64,000 nt of DNA from NCBI GenBank assembly GCA_914767715.1, contig OU612069.1:13453387-13517386 (forward strand). The letters are read 5' to 3'. Every line of letters starts with the position of its first letter. The stretch's first letter is position 1. The notes beneath the pieces are model-generated. The model was not told the DNA's origin. It did not search any database and was given only the letters and a program-made list of their open reading frames with translations. The position numbers and the translations under genes are program-made. Of the stretch, positions 1 through 12,800 are shown in pieces. The DNA comes from Membranipora membranacea (taxonomy: Eukaryota > Bryozoa > Gymnolaemata > Cheilostomatida > Membraniporidae).

Positions 1-526
1 CACCGGTTTTTCATTATTTCTCCAATTTAGGTTCTCAGTCTATGTGAAATAGTTCAAGCCCTATGCTGCAGAGACAAGTGCGAAGTGCAACAAAACTGCG
101 GTGGTGTTTGACATTTTTGTTGTTTGAGATTCCTTTTTGGATTTTTTTGAAAGAACGCGTAAATTAGATCTGAAGCCGTGCATTTTTTTACCTATTCTTC
201 TAGCTGAATATATTTGTGTCAAGTTATTCAAATTTGACATCATATGATTGAACCGTCAGAAATGGTTTGTAGTGGAAGCCCACTATCAGCTAACTAAACA
301 AGGCACTTTCTCCATAGATGCATTTGTATTTAAAGCTGCGCGTCTTCAATGTTCACAAATAACAATAAATGTCAATCTGGTCCAAATCATTGTGGGCAAT
401 CACTTGTCTACGGCCACACTTCGGCAATTTATAACTGATAGCAATAACCTTCGAATATGCAATCTAACATGTCTTTTTACATCCTCCTACGCCTTCCTCT
501 ATCCTCTAATTTTGCTTTTCTTACAG

Positions 527-3500
527 GGCCTGTATATTTAGAGCACATAAACTACCGTCCAGCTCAGAGGAAGGGTTTATGATGCCCGTGTTCGCCTTTG
601 TTATCACAAAACTCAAACAGATGCCAGGCATGAAAACTGTAAGTTGACCGTGACCACAAAAAATGTCTTTAACTTGGTTTTTCAATAGAATCATAGTACG
701 CTTTTCATATTTGTTGGAAATTACCCTTCAGGCAATGAACCATAATCCTTACTGTGCATAAACAGACGCAGTGCCACATAACCTCTCACACTTACAAATA
801 CCTAACAGGCCTATTTATCAGTGATCCAGTAAAGAGAATTTGACACTCTCAAATGTAGAGTTGTCTCAACCTTGAACAAGGTCGGATAACACATAATCCG
901 TCATGAAAATATGGTTTTATTAGCATTATTGCCCAAATCATCAAATTTTTATTTTCACTCCATTCTGAAGGGAAACATTGCCCTGTGTTTCACCACTTTT
1001 AGCACTAGACAAGTTAGCAAATAAACCCATTAATGATCATGTGTATGAACATAAGCCCATTACATTGAATGATATAAACATGCATTACCCTTACCCTCAT
1101 AACCGCTTTTCTCTGCAATGATGTTTTATATTCACTGCTTCCCCTTCTAATGATGTGTAATATAAACCTCTTCTCTCTTCAATGATATGTTGTATTTATA
1201 GGTATGGGAGACGTCTCTTCACGAGGGAAACAATACAAGGCACAGCTCAAGTGAGGATATGATTGCATCTATCAAAGAGTGTCAATACTATGCTATGCTT
1301 CAGAGTAAACTCTCTAAAGGGTAGGTGGTCTCTACTGACTAGTTTTTTTTTATATTATTGAATCTTATTGTAATTATCTCTCTTGGGAAAAATACTGCTG
1401 TGTTGGTGAATACTGCAGTTCTCGACACCCATCCCCTTCCACTCGTCCGTTCATAGAGCATGTATATGTTTAGCAGACCAGATGAAACTTATTTCAGAAT
1501 TGCCGGCTCTCTGTAAGCTTGATCCTGTGCATTTTATGTTTGGGAGAGGTGCCCATCCCCCCCTAGTTAATACCATGGCATCTACTCTGTACCTCTGTAC
1601 CTTTTGATGTCCTAGGCTTTTCATTTTCAGGAGCACGATAGGAGACGACGCACCTCAGCCCTGTGTGAAACTATTCTCTGCAGTGAACTCTCAGTCTCCC
1701 AGATACACAATACACATAGTTGACGCTGAGGCCAAAGGCAAAGACCTCAAGTTTGCTGTGTTCATAGCTCCACAGGGCAAGTGAGTTTTAATTTTATCTG
1801 AAAACAATTATTCACAATGTTTCCATGTGAATTTTGAGGTCGGCCTCGATCTAGCTGAGTTGTCACCTCTTGGCTAGTCTTATATAATATGCATCAATTC
1901 CCATGAATGGAGCTGTGCTGAAACTTTAAAAAAACTGCCACCGCCAGGACTGGAACCCAGGCCACTTAAGACAAAGTCTGCTCAGCGCGAACTGAACCTT
2001 TGAGCCCTGCGCAAACTTGGCTTTTGAAAGCAGCACACCTAGGCCTTGTTATAGAGTTGTTCTAGAGACATGATAATATTATTTTAATATTTAAATCAGA
2101 ATATATTGATTGTTTTCTCCTTGCGCACGCACGTGCAACCAATATGTTCAAGTTGGTTAGTTTTGCACGGAAGCAACTAATCTTATTCAAATGTACTTGA
2201 TTCCCAAGCTAGAAAGTCACCCTAACCAAAGTTGGAGAAAGTTAGCGCAAAATGAAAATTGGGCCATTTGTGACACAATGCGTAATGAGATCTACATAGC
2301 ATTGTTTGTAAATTGTTTGTTTACGTTAGAAAACAAGAGAGAAACTTATGTAAACCTTATGACATTAGTTCCAAAGCATACAGTTGAATGATTTTAACTA
2401 CAGTGTGTAATCAGCTCTTCATAGCTAATATGAAAAGCTAAAAAATTCATTTACCATACTGTAAGTTTACATTTGGATTGTTATAGAGAAAATGAATGGA
2501 TGTTTTCTACCGATGAAGGAAGGATGGAGTTGTCTTCCTCCTGTGGTTATAAGCGGCTCCTGGTGGTGACCTTGAACAGAGGTCACATATATAAAGACAT
2601 TGACGAGGTCAAAGCCGAACTATCTGCCAAGGTCATGGAGTTAGCCCCTCTTGGCACTCTTGAGAAAGATGTAAGCTCATGGTATTGAGTAGATCAAGCT
2701 TTTGAGTTACCTTCCCTCTCCCTCCAACTAGATCTCACTCTTAAGTTTCATGGGTTTAAACCATAGACTCAATGATAAACCTAGACAGGACACAATATAA
2801 AGCTGAAGTTAGGCACTTAATTGTGGGCGATGTAAGGACATTGGAAGATGTAGAAACATTGATGCTGTCATTGATTTACTCCTGGGATATGATAATACTA
2901 CACCATTCAATGTCTCTACGTCGCCCACAATTAAATGCCTTAACGTTAATGCTCCATATAGCGTCCTGTCTAGGTTCAGGATTATTCTATGATTGAAACA
3001 GATCAACAGGTCATCCCTCATGAATGGTTGGTTTTAATCCTGTGTAAGCTCAAATAATGAAAAATGGAGTCTTTTGATTGTTGTTTGCTGTTTGGTAAAA
3101 TTGGCTGCTATCAACGAGTGTCTTTGTATCAATAGCCATGAAGAGGTTTAGTAACACAACGCAGAAGTATTCAGTATATGATACAACTTTGGAGTTGTGT
3201 CCCCACAGTCTGTGAGAAGATAATCCAGACTCATTGTTTGGAGATTGTTAGAAAGCTAGCAGTGTAACACAAGTAAACCTAGCTAATTTTCACATCATGT
3301 TTTTTGCTCTAAAGATCTCAAATAATAATAATCATCGGTGGAGAAATAGTTATTGTCCGAGTGTGTTAACTGTGTCACACTAAGTTAGGGGTGTCACATT
3401 ATCTGCCAAAGTTTGAGCACTCATACTACATTTTTAGATATTTGACTGATTTCTTTCAGGAATTTGAGTAATTGGTTAGTGGTTTGATATTCTCTTTGAC

Positions 3501-6500
3501 CATGCCCACTGTTCGTTTCCCTATGTCTAAGGCATCGTTACTCACGATGGTTCAGTAGTAGTTGTGTCTTCGCTGCAAAAGTTCAATTCTTTCTAGTTTT
3601 TAGGTTTTATGATTTCTTTCATTGATTTTTATTAATCAATCGATCGATGGATTTATATTGCTTACATATAAATAAGAAAGATAAGATAAGAATTTGATGT
3701 ATGATATAACAGCTTTCATTGAAACTGTATTTATGTTCACTGTGATATTTGACCTTTTTCTATCCCTTTCCCCTTTTCTATCCCTTTCCCCCCCCCCCCC
3801 CCCCAGGCACCGTTCCTCTCGATGGCTGAAGGTATAGGTATACGTAACATTATACATCAGGCAGACACTAAGTCACATGGTCAGGTCTATATTGAGGATG
3901 CTAACTCCGAGGGCCAGTCTATGATGAGATATATATACTGTGAGATACCCGAGTCTACTGAACCTTACTCCTCCGCTAACCTTATCACTAGTAAGATTCG
4001 TTAATGACATAGTTTTGCCAACACCTATTTTGTATCGTTCTAAAGGTACCAGCCTGACTTTGAGCCCTGCGGTAATTTTTTAAATAACTATTAAAGACTG
4101 CCCAAAGACCAAAGCATGTTAAAGTCAGGCAGTTACTTATGATCATGTTGTGTCAGATTTGTATGGTAAAAAAATTTAATGCTCTACTTGGCATGAATTA
4201 GTGATGGTGGAAAAGTGCCTCCATAAGGTAGGGCAACCCCCATTCTCTACATTATGTCACCCTCCCTGATGTCACAGTCTCTGGATGTGATTGTTTCTTG
4301 TATTGCACGTCTAGGAGACTGTGACATCATATCGCAGAAAATGGGAGTTGCGGTTAAGCTGTGCTGGGAAAATTTGTCCTTAACCAATGCAGTTGTCTAC
4401 TCTTTGCATATATTTTAGTATTATAGAACCGAGTAGGTTCCACATTATTGTTGGTGTGCAAGATTGAACAATATGGTTCTGTGTGGGCGTCCTTCAAATA
4501 AATGATGTCAAAATCACAATCTGATTGCTCCTAGTTGAGTGATGGGACTATTACAATATGAGTGAATGATTTGGATCAGATTTGTCTGTGATTGAAAGAC
4601 CAAAAGCGATGGGTTTTAACAAGTTGAAGTTGTTAGTTGGCTCAACTAAGTGTTGCTCGCTCTCCTTGAAATACCCCCCCCCCCCCCCTCTGCTGGGCAC
4701 TTTTACTTATTTATATATAAGTACCCAAGTGCCATTTTACACTGACATATATTCCTTTTGTTTTCAAGAGAGGAAAAGACAAGATATCAAACCTTAGGTT
4801 GCAATGAGAGCCTAATGCATCTCGGGTAGCCGTAAACAGTAATAAATACTACTGTTGATAAAAACTGTGCGCTTGGGCTCCTCATTGCAGGTAGTATTTT
4901 ATGTTTTGTAGATGCTAATAATCAATCATCGAGTTGATTGGGGTTTATAAAAATTGCAAACAATGTCGAATGGCTATTTTTACTCACCAAATCTGTTATT
5001 ACTCTCTCTCAGGGCGGACCAAGAAAGGGACAGAAAAGACAATTAAAGCCTCAGAGCTTTGTTGTGAAGTGGAAAGAGTGGCAGCTTCGCTGGTGTGCTT
5101 TGCTGAAAAGCGGGACGGCCAATTACCCAACCTGCTAATTGTGGGGTTGAAATGTGGAACTTTGGCATCATTCATATCTAAATATATGACCGGCATCACT
5201 GTCAAGGTAAGACAAATGCTCCAAATCACAGATATCGCTTAGGCTGGGTCTCCACCCATAGTGCTATTACATACTCTATACTATAGTGTCTCCTTTGTCT
5301 TTTCATCGAGATTGATTGGTCGGGCGGTTGTTTGATTGATTGATTGATTGGTCGGTCTGGCGGTTGTTTGATTGATTGATTGATTTATATATTAAGTTCA
5401 ATTGAGATAACACGTGTTTAGCTTCCTAGTTTAAGTGCTCCAACGGTGCTAGATGCTGGTAGAGGCATTTCATTATCAACCACTTTCTCCCCGAGAAAGT
5501 AGTTGATAATGAAATGCCTCTACCAGCATCTAGCACCGTTTGAGCACTTAAACTATTAGCTTCCAAGAGGGTAGACAATCCGTTCAAAACAGCGACTTTT
5601 ATTTCTACCACACAGAGGGGATACTTTATTAGAGTCAAGAAAAGAGGTTTACGCAGTTTTTTGTTGCAAATGAGTAACTTGTATGCACACATTTTTACTG
5701 GAGATGTGACTACGGTTAGTGGGCCTTTCCACCTATAAGATAGTGGTCTATTAGACCAACCTTCCCTGTTAAAATTTTGACAGTGAAAGACTATATATAT
5801 ATATATTATATATATTTATATGAGTACCTATCATCTTGATTTGCTAGCAAGCTGTATCCAATTTGGGGCATATGGAGTTGAATATTATAAGTTATTATAT
5901 ACAAGCATGCTGCACTCCAGGTCAGCACTAGGAGTAGCCCCCCCCCCCCCCCCCCATATAAATTGTATTCGCATTGTTTGTATTCGGAGTTGCTTCCCTC
6001 TGTTGATAGGCATTGAGCTTTCCAGGGGGGTCTTTAAATAATAATGAGCGATGCTTTACTAAAACAAGTCGCTCACTCAGAATGTATATAGTTCCATCAT
6101 TGAGTAAGTGATGTACAAGCGACACCCCAGCAGGTCTCACTCACTCACTGAGTGAGCGATCAGATTGCGAGTTTTGCTGTTTCCTATTGAAAGACCCCCA
6201 GAGTAACTTTGCTAACACTCTTGGATATGGAAACAAGTGTGTGGCAAACTCAGTACCTATGGTACGGTCTTCAGTTAGTTTACCAAAAGAGCTTGTACCG
6301 AAGTCAAACAAACCTAACCAAAGGAAGAGAAATTTGTTGCGCATCACACCTTTGTTCAATTTTAATATTTGCTATTTTTAGACCGTCAGCTGTGTGGAAG
6401 ATGATGGTGAATTGGTAACGCTAGGCAGAGAGCATTTCTCATTGGATAATAATGTCAAGATAATTAAAGATCCATTTCAAACATTTGTTACATCAGGTAA

Positions 6501-7562
6501 AACATGAATTAAATGAAGTTATTCCTGAAAAAAGAACTAAATTTTCAAAGTGATGGTACAGCAGTAATCAAGGTGAAGCTGTAAAAAATTACTGAATTTA
6601 GAGGCAATCTAGAATTTACATCATGCCGCTTCAAATCAATTTAATTTCGAAGCTAGCTGCCTGTGGATGTAGAATGTTGGTACCTGTACCAAAGCAATAA
6701 GATATTAGAATAGAAAATATAAGAAAAGAATTGTGTCATGGATAATATAGTAATACAATTATATCATAGAAAATATACGGATAGAATTTTGTCATAGAAA
6801 ATGTAGGCATAAAATTGTCTCATAGAAAATAGATGGGTGTCATCATGTTTCAGTGACATAGCGGAATGGGGGATAGGTAGTGATAGACTTAGATTCGATT
6901 GGGTCATTTTTCGCTATGTGATGTGTAATCCTTGTTATATGAAGATAAATCTTAGTCGTATATCACTTGCATTTGGAACCCTTCAAAGTTTTTCTACTCC
7001 CAACAAGGGGATACATTCTCATTTTTGACAGCGCCTTTAGTATATCCAAAGCTTTAGATCATTCACTCATCAGCTATAGAACCATTATGTTTAAAAATGT
7101 ATAAGAAAATTCAGCTAGCATGTGATTTATGGGAAGATGGCTCCTTGTGTTATCATTTTTGTCACATAATATTGAATTTGTTGAAATCTGTTCTTTTTTG
7201 TAGGTAACAAATATGGTTGTATAATAATGAACGACACTACAGAAGTCGAAGGCTGCCCAACTCTATTAGAAGAACAGGGAGTCCTCATAATTATCTCCTC
7301 TCAATCTACAGAAAACCAGCTGGAATCCCTCACACAGAAGTTTTCCCATGGTGCTTCTTTCTGTCACACAGATAAATCTGTGCATGCATTCAAAAACACT
7401 GAACTGAACGTAAAAGATAAGAAGATAAAAAAGATGATGTACAGGGTAAAAGAGAAGGTAACTTCAGAACTGACTTCAATGAAAATCAAATCTGACTCAG
7501 TAATGGATTTAAGCGCAGAATTAAACAAATTGAAGATTTCCCAGAGTAGCAACCCACCGTGA
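527..7562 (+). CDS. METTL13: METTL13 (eEF1A lysine and N-terminal methyltransferase), 3' eight exons
   Basis: Methylates translation elongation factor eEF1A in the cytosol; in the family the N-terminal domain acts on an internal lysine and the C-terminal domain on the N-terminus. Exons inferred by splice sites and phase: 527-638, 1202-1320, 1631-1780, 2487-2670, 3807-3990, 5013-5206, 6382-6496, 7204-7562 (stop TGA). Joined they give 471 residues without internal stops. Family landmarks in order: PVFAFVITK, PRYTIHIVD, FAVFIAPQGKENEW, DEGRMEL, AELSAKVMELAP, PFLSMAEGIGIR, then the C-terminal Rossmann region LLIVGLKCGTL and CVEDDGE. The N-terminal methyltransferase domain (roughly 200 residues in the human protein) must lie left of the window; I found no exon in 1-526. 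Odd: the C-terminal motif I is GLKCG where the human protein has GLGGG, and about 20 residues of a late helix are missing, so this domain may be weak or inactive. Family assignment is by recalled similarity. Confidence 0.92.
1926..2020 (-). repeat. tRNA-derived SINE, intronic
   Basis: Read on the minus strand, this METTL13 intron segment has a pol III B-box-like GGGTTCCAGTCC and, about 45 bases upstream, an A-box-like stretch. After the B box come GGCGGTGGCAG and a T-run. There is no good acceptor stem, so a SINE head is more likely than a working tRNA. Confidence 0.5.
2761..2993. mobile_element. Foldback / MITE-like inverted repeat in METTL13 intron
   Basis: Two arms of roughly 80-100 bases are inverted copies of each other. 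Both carry CCTAGACAGGAC, then TTAATTGTGGGCGA and GACATTG, and the axis is near 2877. Outer parts are more diverged. The loop is about 45 bases. No coding capacity and no clear target-site duplication were found. It lies between exons 2487-2670 and 3807-3990. Confidence 0.6.
3788..3804 (+). promoter_or_regulatory. Pure poly-C polypyrimidine tract at a METTL13 splice acceptor
   Basis: Seventeen consecutive C bases run directly into the AG acceptor of the exon starting at 3807. Most acceptors are preceded by a U-rich tract; a pure C run is unusual and, as a slippage-prone homopolymer, could affect splicing. Confidence 0.5.
5311..5392. repeat. Short tandem repeat (TGAT)n with GGTCGG.CGGTTG
   Basis: Two copies of a roughly 35-base unit made of ATTGATTG runs followed by a GGTCGG...GGCGGTTGTTTG segment. 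Simple-sequence repeat in the METTL13 intron, next to the large palindrome at 5420. Confidence 0.7.
5420..5562. repeat. Near-perfect 143-bp palindrome (hairpin) in METTL13 intron
   Basis: Arms of about 71 bases are inverted copies around a 3-base centre (CCC, 5490-5492), with only a handful of mismatches. Inner arm ACTTTCTC pairs with GAGAAAGT; the outer arm holds GGTGCTAGATGCTGG paired with CCAGCATCTAGCACC. It lies in sense orientation in the intron between exons 5013-5206 and 6382-6496, so the pre-mRNA would fold into a long hairpin. It could be a young inverted duplication, a MITE or a pre-miRNA-like hairpin. Confidence 0.85.
6697..6836. repeat. Tandem minisatellite CATAGAAAAT...
   Basis: Four to five degenerate copies of a roughly 30-33-base unit containing CATAGAAAAT and GAATTTTGT, in the last METTL13 intron. 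Confidence 0.6.
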
Positions 7563-7841
7563 GATTGGTAGTGAAATCAATTAGGTCTTCATTTTTCACA
7601 TTTCTTTTGATGTGACTGATGTGGTTTCCACAAGCTTGACTTTTCAGATGTAGGGTAGCAGGCTTGTCAAAGATCGAACGCCTAAGGAGTTTATTGGGCT
7701 TGTCCTAATGCTGACACTTTTGTGGGCAGTAGAGATTTTTAGCCCCTGCTTCGTATAAATATTGGTCTATCAAATTGATAGATGGGTGCTCTTGTTCAAA
7801 GTATATTTTTTGGGCTGCCCTGTATAAGGCACCGGTTTTCT

Positions 7842-7847
7842 AATAAA
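7842..7847 (+). promoter_or_regulatory. Candidate polyadenylation signal of METTL13
   Basis: AATAAA 280 bases past the METTL13 stop codon; the only canonical hexamer I noticed close downstream. Not proven. Confidence 0.45.
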
Positions 7848-8257
7848 ACTTGTACACATTTGAATACACGAAAATACTTAATAAACAATAATAACCAGGA
7901 TATAGTTCAATTCAATACTACAATACCATAAACGTTATATCGGTCGATGTTAATGAATGGTGAGATAACATCCTGCTAGTCATAAGGCAAGATACACCAG
8001 CAAGCTGAGTACATGTGAGACATCCACCTTACAGATTCTATGATGTCAAAAAAGAATATGCTGCCAGGTTATGCCGCAACAGCGATGTATTATCTAATGG
8101 CATATGATATCATCATAATAACTGGAACCAGCAGGGCTATTCACCGACTTTGACAAATTCCTGTGAGAAGACCATTCTATGAATCGAAACTACTTACTTC
8201 CAGTAGCTTATTGATAGCTACCCATTCTAGGCCTTGACTGTTTTTATCAGCTATACA

Positions 8258-8299
<42 letters not shown>

Positions 8300-9861
8300 T
8301 TCAAATCTGTGCTTTTAAATGTCATCTGTGTGTATTTGGCTCCAACTAAGTGTCACTCAAAAATAAGGAGTCATTTTATATGACACAAAAAAAAATCATG
8401 TCTTAAATCCTCTTAAATAATCATGTTGGGCATCCTTAACCCTGACATGACATGGTCGGACAACTCCAATGCAAAGATGTGCCCTACTGGGCAGTTTCAG
8501 ATATATATATATATATATATGAATGACTCATTGTCCAGGGTTTTTATGGGTACCAATAGTGGGATATATAATATATGACACTTTATTGCACAAATGTGTG
8601 TATATATATAATATATATGCAGGCGGTTAACACCTGATGGGCCACTCAGGTGTCATCTGGAACTAGCGGGAAGTAGCAACCATAACCCCAATGGACAAAA
8701 CTCTCGGCCTCTTCCTTGGCTGTACAGAGAGCTGGTCTGGTCATTGGTATAGATAGTGTTAGCCTGTCTTGACAAGCTTCGTTGTGGGGGGGGGGGGGAA
8801 CATCCACAACAAAGCTTCTCAAGTTCGGCTAAGGAAGAGTGAGGAATATGGATTTTAGTACTGGTCATCGTCTAATGCTATCTTTAGAAGCTATCATATC
8901 AGACGGGCAAGGTTAAATGATCAGCCTGAGATTATGAGTTATTTACCCTTATACTCACTCATATTAATTGTATAAACATAAAGAAATATGAATTGATACA
9001 AAATCCTTGTTGCAGTTGTGTTCCTCAAAAACTAAGATTCGATGCATTGTGATAGACTGGGAATTAATTTTTATTTCTTAGATGGTTATAAAATGGATAC
9101 GCTAAATCCTAGCAGTCTATATTTCATGTGTCTTCGCGATTTGGTTTTATCAAATAGTCTGCAATCATTTTTCAGATTTTTGTTGTACCTTATATTGCTT
9201 GTGCTTTCAAAATCGTCTAACTTCTTCTGATAAGGTCAAGTTGAGAACCCTGTTAGATAATTATATTGACTTCATGGCAACGGAAGTTTACAGGGTAGGT
9301 AATATGAGTGAATTGGATTAAGCGACACCATGTCATTAGGTTTATGGCTTGACATTTGATAGCGTCATTATCCATATTGCAGCCGCACATTTATTGTTGA
9401 ATAATTTATCAAAATCAACACTTGTTTAGTCATCGAAATTGGTCTTTATTTGCATAGCAAAGTGCAATGCTTACAATGGGCCACTTTAATACAGCTAGCT
9501 TATCGATTTTAAAAAGAGAAAGCTCAAATATCATTGCAAATATGGCATTTGTTTTGAGCACCAGTTAGAAAGGCTTTGTTTTAAAAATTGTTGACAACTG
9601 TATAAATTATGCAATTGCATCTAATAATGTTTGTTCGGATGATAAATTACTACAGAACCCCAATAACTGGGCTTAATTTTTCAAATCTAGCTTTCAAAAT
9701 GGTGAGTAGAAACATGCATGAAACTGGGGATGTACTGTCCGCTATATTGGTTAGCAACGCGATAAAAATAACCCAAGACTGAGTGAAACCTCATTTTCAC
9801 TGAATTATTTACTTGCTGCAGACATTAGCTTAACATACCAACATCAGAGTCTTTTCGGAAT
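7848..9861. other. Intergenic region between METTL13 and the TIR-TPR gene
   Basis: No supported coding exon. Holds AT microsatellites near 8258-8297 and 8500-8520, a run of 13 G at 8786-8798, and the presumed promoter of the downstream gene, for which I see no clear core element. Confidence 0.6.
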
Positions 9862-12800
9862 ATGGGATCTGGATCCAGTATCACTCAGATAGCCCCATCT
9901 CAATCAGCAGGTAAAGTTACAGAATGTAGCAAGTAAAGTTACAAAATGTAGAGGTAAAGTGTTGATCAATTGGGTTAACGTAATATATCGCCTTTTCAGT
10001 TTCTCAGGAACTACTTGTCCCATCTCAAAAATTCTTTCACTGACACGTTGCTAGTAGCCTGACTTATTTTTAATATCCCAAATTATTTAAAACTGCATGT
10101 TTATAACTTGATTAATTGTACATTAACTAAAATACATTGAAAACATATAGGCAGCAATGGGCAAAATGATGCAGTAAATTACGTTATGCAAAAGAGTGAT
10201 GACAATCTGTGCGGTATTACGTGCAAAGCACATTGTGTACAACAATGGATCACTTTTTTGGGTGATTGTTTAGCATCGAGATAGAAATGTTTATGCTTTT
10301 AACTTCTCTACTATGGAATTTATCATCAAACGCCACGATCAAAACCTCGGAAATACTCTCTAGTGTAATGTAAGCTGGTGTGTATGACATGTTGTTTAAC
10401 CTATTTTCAGTTTTTTGGCTGGAAAGGAGTGCATATTTTGGACCAAATAAAGCTAGTTTAGCCACAAAAATCTCAGGATGTAAAGCCTTGATCAATAATC
10501 GCTTCGAAAAAATCTAGACAATCTCCTGCTGTTCATCATGCTGACAACAAATTTGACTGACATATTTCTGGATTTCTGATTTTTGGCTGGAAAATTTTGT
10601 CCAAAATTAGTGAAAATTTGGGTTATTATTTGTTATAGTTGTGACAACCAGGATCTGTAATCTGGTAAGATTATTGATGGAAGTGACAGTGCAAGACGAA
10701 AATGGTATAATAAATTGGAATTTTTAGTTTCTGCATTATTGGCCCTTTTACTATTGCAAAAATCAAGTTTAAGTCTCGAAGACAGGAGGCCGAAAAATAT
10801 GAAGTTTCACTCTTCTAGTTAGTGCCATGCCTCCTCTATATTGTGAAAGCAAAAACTAATCAAATACCTCAGCAGCAAGGCACAGAGGGCTCAAATTAAA
10901 AAGGAAACTTTTTGCCCCAAAATGAACTTTCAGTGGTCACTGCGACTCAACGTCAAATATTTGAGAGGTTTCAACTGTGAAAATAACTATAAGACATGAT
11001 CCCCAATACAATATTAAAAAGGTTTAAAAAGCGATATATCACGTTAACTGCAATTACTATAAGCTAATACTGCTAAAATTTATTACCATCACTGATGATG
11101 GTGCAGAGGACATCTTATACTAATACCAGTCAATAATGATTTTTACTTGCCACTAGTAAGTGATTTGTACATATATATATACTTGTTGCTCTTTATGTAA
11201 ATAAAACGGAGACACTTTTTTTCCGTATGTCGCAGAAAGAAATGATATTTTATTAGACATTTTGATATAGATAACGGGTGGTGAAAGTATTGAGATCTTG
11301 TGTTAGCCTTCTTGTAAGATGCCCACAACATTCTGAACTGATTCTAAGATTTACTGAAGCATTGAGATCAGGGAGAGATGTAGATCCCTGTGGAGATGTA
11401 GTGTTCAAATCTGAATTAGATGTTGTCTTTCCTATATGTTATACAAGATAACTCCTCATCTTTCCCCAAAAGTGCGTTTTTTTATGTTGACATATGAGTT
11501 TTTAATGTTTTTTTATAGACAGTAGTTTGAATATACCATCCACTCCAGTAGCCCAACCTCAATCTTCTGTTGAGAGAGAAACCCAAAGCTCAACATCAGC
11601 AGGTAATACCCTAGAAGAGCGACTATTATACACAGTTTAGTGAAGATAGCTTGACTTTATTTTTGTTGGCAAAAAAGATTGGCTTACCGTGGTTGAGATT
11701 GATGTTAGCTAGCTGAACTGGTTCATAAAATTAAGCGGTCATGAATGGACAAAACATTTAATAGCAATTAAGTTTATATTTTTATCTGTTCGGTTTGAAG
11801 AAAATATTCATCATCTTTTGTAATTGGGTAATGATATCTAGAGTTTCAATCAATAACTTGTTTCATTTAATGCAGAGCATGGGCTAGTGGGTATTTCCTA
11901 AAGCCTATTTTTAGATAAATGCATCTCTTTCATTTTTGTAAATTGTAGGTAAAAAGCAGGGTATTATCGGACTTCACATAACTGCAGTACGGCAGTTCAT
12001 TAAGGACCATCCGCAAGTGATAACTGAGCATCTCACAACATCCCAAATAAACAGGAAACATGTCAAACCTGAGACCGAAGGATCCAATGCACCCTACATT
12101 CAAAAGCTCATGGGGGATAGGGATTTCGAAACCGGAGTACCTTATGTATCTCAGGCCACTGTATTTGTGTCACATGCATGGAGGTATAGATTCTACGACG
12201 TAGTAGTAAGCGTCATGGAACAATATGCGAGCAAATATCCAGATGCCTATTTCTGGTTTGACCTTTTCACAAACAATCAGAATGAAGTGACAAATAAAGA
12301 TTTCGATTGGTTCAGCTCAACATTCCGGAATAGTATAAGAGACATAGGACAAGTGCTTCTTGTTCTCTCACCATGGAATGACCCGTTGCCTATTCGTAGA
12401 GCATGGTGCCTCTTTGAGATTCACAATGCAATAGACGAAACTGGAGTAAAGCTATCAATGGATATTCCACTCAACGAGATCGAGGAGTTGAAGAGAGGTG
12501 TCATGAAGGAGGCCGGTTGTGTGGTCCAGGCTTTGTCTAACATCCAGGCTGAAAAAGCGGATGCTACATCCAAGTCAGATCTAGAGCTGATCTTCAAAGC
12601 TATTCGCGAGTCAGATGGTGGGGTTTTGCGAGTGAATAAACAAGTAAAGGACCAGCTGAGAAGCTGGTACGTCGGCCAACTGAAGGGGCTTATAAAGATA
12701 TCACTGGATAATACACAACTCATGCGCAGAAGTGCTGATGTTATGAGCGCATTTGCATTTTATGACGAGGCTCTTCTGCATTACCAGAATGCTCTTCACA

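Noticed and set aside
248-541. 97-codon plus-strand frame as a METTL13 exon
   Set aside because: No similarity to METTL13; the real exon (527-638) uses a different frame and a clear acceptor.
12421-12723. 100-codon antisense frame within the TIR-TPR gene
   Set aside because: Shadow of the sense coding exon; Ser-rich composition typical of reverse frames.
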